Shown here: one piece after another, positions 61,242-64,000 of the stretch
Numbering within the stretch: the stretch's first letter is position 1
How the letters are laid out: each line of letters starts with the position of its first letter
From: Micromonospora_G sp044901685
GTDB taxonomy: Bacteria; Actinomycetota; Actinomycetes; Mycobacteriales; Micromonosporaceae
Assembly: GCF_044901685.1 (NCBI RefSeq)
Contig: NZ_JBJDPS010000003.1
Location: 806,001-870,000 of the forward strand
Reading direction: 5' to 3'
DNA: 64,000 nucleotides
Notes under the pieces: generated by a model
What the model was told of the DNA's origin: nothing
Database searches by the model: none
Seen by the model: only the letters and a program-made list of their open reading frames with translations
Program-made: the position numbers and the translations under genes

Positions 61242-62552
61242 ATGCCCACGCCCGACCCACCGGAGAACTCCCCCGCGCCCGGTCCCGATTCCGTCCCCGA
61301 AGCCGAGCCCGGCACCCACGCCCAGCCCTGGAGCTGGTCGGTGGATCCGGACCCGCCCGTCCGCGAGCCGACCCCCGACCCGGAGGGCGGCCCGACCGTG
61401 GACGAACCGCTCCCCCCACCCCCGGTCACCCCACCCGCGGACCACGTGCCGGCCCCAGATCGCGAGCAGCCCGCCGAGCACGTGCCGCCCACAGATCGCG
61501 TGCCGCCCACGGATCGCGAGTCGCCCACGGATCGCGAGCCGTCTACGGTCGCCGGGCCGACCGGGGCAGGTCCGCCGCCGACGCTCGGGGACCGCGACGA
61601 CGGCACCGCCGACCGCCCACCGGACTGGTCCACCCCGGACACCCCAGCCGTCGCCCCACCGATCGGCGGCGGCCCCTTCCCGCTCTACCCCGACCAGCCG
61701 TCACCCGACCCGAACCGGTGGCCCGCCGACGGCCCGTCACGCCACCCGGACCAGTGGCCCGCCGACACCCCGTCACCCGATTCGAACAAATGGCCCGCCG
61801 ACACGCCGTCGACCGACCCGGACCAGTGGCCCGCCGGCCAGCAGCACCCGGACCGGTGGCAGTCCGGCCACTGGCCGACCGAGCGGCCCGATCCGGAGCA
61901 GCCGTACGCGGACCAGCCGGAATCCGACCGGACCGACCCGGAGCACCCCGGTCGGGGCCGCCCGGCGTCCTGGCTCGACGAGCCCGCACCGGACCCGTAC
62001 CCGTACCCGCCCCGGGCCACTCCGGGCCGGCGGCTCTGGCTGGTGCTCGGGGTGAGCGTGGCGCTGGTGCTCTGTTGCTGCGCCGGTGTCGTCGGTACGG
62101 CGCTGACCTGGGGCGGTGACCTCTACGCCGAGGTGGAGAACCGGGGTCAGCGGATCGTCGGGCTCAACCAGGCCGGGCGCGACGGCGACCTCGAGTTCCA
62201 GGTGCGGAAGGTACGGTGCGGGGTCGACCAGGTCGGTGACCCGCTGGTCAACCAGGCCGCCGTCGGCCAGTTCTGCCTGGTGGAGCTGGCCGTACGCAAC
62301 ATCGGCAAGCGACCGGCGTTCTTCACCGACGCGCTCCAGCGGGCGTACGGGCCGGACGGCGAGCTGTTCAACGCCGACAGCGAGGCGAGCTTGCTGGCCA
62401 ACACCGACCAGCAGGTCTTCCTCGACGAGATCAATCCCGGCAACCTGGTGACCGGCGCGCTGGTCTACGACATCCCGATCCGCGCCCGGATCGTCCGGCT
62501 GCGGCTGCACCACGTACCCTCCTCGCCCGGCCTGGTGGTCCGCGTCGAGTAG
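61242..62552 (+). CDS. Pro-rich membrane protein with DUF4352-like outer domain
   Basis: 436 residues; GGGGGA lies 5 nt before the ATG. Residues 1-260 are a cytosolic low-complexity region rich in Pro, Asp and Arg with short repeats (for example PTDR units and PDQWPAD/PDRWQSG units). One membrane span (about 265-290, with a CCCAG run) is followed by a roughly 145-residue outer beta domain (GDLEFQVRKVRCGV...FCLVELAVRNIGKRPAFF) like DUF4352 lipoprotein and tail-anchored domains. Function unknown. Divergent from the dehydratase; a -10-like TAGAAT lies at 61201-61206. Confidence 0.7.
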   Translation: MPTPDPPENSPAPGPDSVPEAEPGTHAQPWSWSVDPDPPVREPTPDPEGGPTVDEPLPPPPVTPPADHVPAPDREQPAEHVPPTDRVPPTDRESPTDREPSTVAGPTGAGPPPTLGDRDDGTADRPPDWSTPDTPAVAPPIGGGPFPLYPDQPSPDPNRWPADGPSRHPDQWPADTPSPDSNKWPADTPSTDPDQWPAGQQHPDRWQSGHWPTERPDPEQPYADQPESDRTDPEHPGRGRPASWLDEPAPDPYPYPPRATPGRRLWLVLGVSVALVLCCCAGVVGTALTWGGDLYAEVENRGQRIVGLNQAGRDGDLEFQVRKVRCGVDQVGDPLVNQAAVGQFCLVELAVRNIGKRPAFFTDALQRAYGPDGELFNADSEASLLANTDQQVFLDEINPGNLVTGALVYDIPIRARIVRLRLHHVPSSPGLVVRVE

Positions 62553-62780
62553 CGTCTCGGCCGTCCGCCCCCGGCCGGACCGCCGACCGATGGCACCCCC
62601 GGGACCGGCCCTGACCTCGGTCGGAGAGCGGGGCGCACCCCCGCCGGGGAGGACACCGCCAGGGGTGGCTCCCCTGGGCCACCGCCGGGCAGGGAAAATG
62701 ACGTTTGCCAACCGGGCGTCCCGGTCCTGCCGCCGCGCCCCCCGGTGGAGTACCGTTCGATCGATAACAGGAGGTCGCGA

Positions 62781-63137
62781 ATGTCCTTGACGGTGCAGAC
62801 GGAGCAGCGCGGCGACGTCGTCGTCGTGGCGGTCGCGGGCGAGTTGGACATGGCCACCGCACCGCAGCTCCAAGACGAGATCACGGATCTGCTCGACCGG
62901 GGCAACACCCGCCTCGTCTTCGACCTGACCGAGCTGACGTTCTGCGACTCGACCGGACTGTCCGTGTTCGTCCGGGCGAAGAACAGCTCCGACGAGGCCG
63001 GTGGCGTGGTGCGACTCGCCGCCCCGCAGCGCGGCGTGTTGCGCATCCTCGAGGTCAGTGGTCTGGTCGAGGTGCTACAGACCCACCCGTCGGTGGAGCA
63101 GGCGATCGAGGCGGACCAGACCCCCGCCTCGTCGTAG
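62781..63137 (+). CDS. STAS-domain anti-sigma factor antagonist
   Basis: 118 residues with AGGAGG 6-7 nt before the ATG. VAGELDMATAPQL and the phospho-serine site FCDSTGLSVFVRA (near residue 58) are classical for SpoIIAA/RsbV-type proteins. Compared with the STAS protein at 45.4 kb it is a distinct paralog with its own terminator. It should switch an anti-sigma kinase according to phosphorylation. Confidence 0.92.
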   Translation: MSLTVQTEQRGDVVVVAVAGELDMATAPQLQDEITDLLDRGNTRLVFDLTELTFCDSTGLSVFVRAKNSSDEAGGVVRLAAPQRGVLRILEVSGLVEVLQTHPSVEQAIEADQTPASS

Positions 63138-63178
63138 CGCCTGGTTAACGAGCTGGTCACCGCCCGACTCCGGACGGT

Positions 63179-63222
63179 CGCCGCCCGGTTCGCCCGCACG
63201 GGGCGGCCGGGCGGCGCTTTTT
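63179..63222 (+). terminator. Intrinsic terminator of the STAS gene
   Basis: Perfect CGCCGCCCGG / CCGGGCGGCG stem followed by C and a run of five Ts. Confidence 0.88.
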
Positions 63223-63282
63223 CCGACGCCCTTGACGGGGCATAGGTTGTCGGTCGACACCGCCAACCTTCCGGAGACGCGA

Positions 63283-63756
63283 ATGCTCAAGGGTTTCAAA
63301 GACTTCATCATGCGCGGCAACGTCGTCGACCTCGCGGTCGGCGTCGTCATCGGCGCCGCCTTCACCGGCCTGGTCACCCAGTTCACCGCCTCGTTCCTCA
63401 AGCCGCTGATCTCCCTGCTCGGCGGCGACACGTCGGCGTTCGCCGGCACCTGGCGGCCGGTCGGGGATGTCGTGTTCGACTGGGCCGCCTTCGTCAACGC
63501 GGTGATCACCTTCCTGATGACCGCGGCGGTGCTCTACTTCCTGGTCGTGCTGCCACTGAACAAGCTGGCCGAGCGGCGTCGGCGTGGCGAGGAGCCGCCG
63601 CCGGCCGCGCCGAGCGAAGAGGTCAAGCTGCTCACCGAGATCCGGGACGCGCTGGTCGCGGGCGGGCGGGTGCCGGCGCAGCACCGCGAGTCCTTCGAGA
63701 ACCTGACCGGCCGGGACTACCCGCCGGCCGGCCGGGAGTACGGCCAGGGCCGCTGA
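63283..63756 (+). CDS. mscL: Large-conductance mechanosensitive channel MscL
   Basis: 157 residues; GGAG lies 7 nt before the ATG. MLKGFKDFIMRGNVVDLAVGVVIGAAF is the signature N-terminal helix and first span; the second span is near 66-90, followed by a charged cytosolic coil (EEVKLLTEIRDAL). It opens at high membrane tension to release solutes on osmotic downshock, in keeping with the osmosensing kinase pair in this window. The C-terminal tail is about 30 residues longer than the E. coli protein. Confidence 0.95.
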   Translation: MLKGFKDFIMRGNVVDLAVGVVIGAAFTGLVTQFTASFLKPLISLLGGDTSAFAGTWRPVGDVVFDWAAFVNAVITFLMTAAVLYFLVVLPLNKLAERRRRGEEPPPAAPSEEVKLLTEIRDALVAGGRVPAQHRESFENLTGRDYPPAGREYGQGR

Positions 63757-63780
63757 CCCGCCGACCAACTTCCCCCTCCC

Positions 63781-63814
63781 CGCACCCTATCGAACACACG
63801 TTCGATAGGGTGCG
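63781..63814. promoter_or_regulatory. LexA (SOS) box inside a 34-bp perfect palindrome
   Basis: TCGAAC-ACAC-GTTCGA fits the actinobacterial LexA consensus exactly. The symmetry extends to 15-bp arms (CGCACCCTATCGAAC and its complement) around the ACAC centre. It ends 3 bp before the ATG of the next gene, and a TAGGGT -10-like box overlaps it. The downstream gene is probably DNA-damage inducible. Confidence 0.75.
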
Positions 63815-63817
63815 ATC

Positions 63818-64000
63818 ATGGAACAGCGAAAGCACTGGTGGAACGGCAAGTGGGGGCACCTCGCCCGGCGGGACGTCTACCTACGCACCGATGCCGACCA
63901 GTGGTATCTGGAGCAGCGGTCCGGCGGCGCCGAGGGCATCTCCCGGTTCTTCGAGTACGACAGCGAGGACGCCGCGTACGAGGCGGTACACGGCCTGCTG
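63818..64000 (+). CDS. Putative SOS-regulated protein, N-terminal part (truncated by window end)
   Basis: The first 61 codons of an open frame that continues beyond the window. The sequence is rich in Trp, Tyr and charged residues (MEQRKHWWNGKWGHLARRD...), with no signal peptide or membrane span. No family is recognised. Start at the ATG that directly follows the LexA box; no ribosome site, so the message is probably leaderless. Confidence 0.6.
   Translation, partial: MEQRKHWWNGKWGHLARRDVYLRTDADQWYLEQRSGGAEGISRFFEYDSEDAAYEAVHGLL

Noticed and set aside
1..64000. tRNA, rRNA, transposase, integrase or prophage genes
   Set aside because: No cloverleaf with a T-loop GGTTCGAAT core, no rRNA stretch and no DDE, tyrosine or serine recombinase motif was seen on either strand.

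Overview
The window is high-GC DNA with dense, often overlapping genes, many GTG starts and stem-loop terminators with few Ts. The gene content (WXG100-type proteins, BldC, futalosine menaquinone genes, System II cytochrome c maturation, an OsaA/OsaB-like osmosensing pair, RsbW/SpoIIE and STAS proteins, LexA-type SOS box) indicates a filamentous actinomycete. A member of the Micromonosporaceae is most likely, partly because of a dispersed 52-bp palindrome with GGAAGGGCCCC arms present three times. No rRNA, tRNA, CRISPR array, transposase or phage gene was seen. One 99-N assembly gap lies inside a repetitive kinase gene.

Layout. 1-5.8 kb: end of an ABC-2 exporter, a secreted M14 carboxypeptidase, a three-gene overlapping set of WXG100-like type VII secretion candidates, a divergent YbaB/EbfC-like gene and two small membrane proteins. 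6.2-9.6 kb: a WxL surface module (WxL protein, DUF916-like protein, secreted beta-sandwich protein). 9.8-25.5 kb: a minus-strand cluster built around a Pst-type ABC transporter. It runs from a DUF1508-like gene through pstC, pstA, a C-terminally membrane-anchored PstS, a giant anchored PstS-like protein, two tandem secreted PstS-like proteins and three secreted proteins that share a domain with the WxL protein. It ends with a sortase-like protein lacking all catalytic residues and, 11 kb downstream of pstA, pstB. An LPxTG protein flanks it. Three transcription units of the region share a conserved 60-bp upstream element, so it probably works as one regulon for phosphate (or a related anion) capture at the cell surface.

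25.6-45.2 kb: mostly housekeeping. Menaquinone synthesis by the futalosine route (mqnE, mqnP, the UbiD-like mqnL and a UbiX-like flavin prenyltransferase), cytochrome c maturation (TlpA-like, ccdA, resB, ccsB) and hemL serve the respiratory chain. Interspersed are an NlpC/P60 hydrolase, a DEAD-box helicase with a 30-bp minisatellite tail, Lrp and BldC regulators and a class I terpene synthase.

45.3-64 kb: signalling and accessory genes. A STAS protein, a response regulator and a poly-HAMP hybrid kinase lie divergent from an RsbW-SpoIIE fusion. After these come a TetR regulator with a palindromic operator before an aldo/keto reductase, an FAD-linked oxidase, oligopeptidase B, a secreted GH16 beta-glucanase with a ricin-type lectin domain, a threonine/serine dehydratase, a Pro-rich membrane protein, a second STAS protein, MscL and a truncated gene behind a perfect LexA box.

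The candidate undescribed system is the Pst-surface cluster at about 6.2-25.6 kb. Functions come from family resemblance read by eye; no database search was possible.
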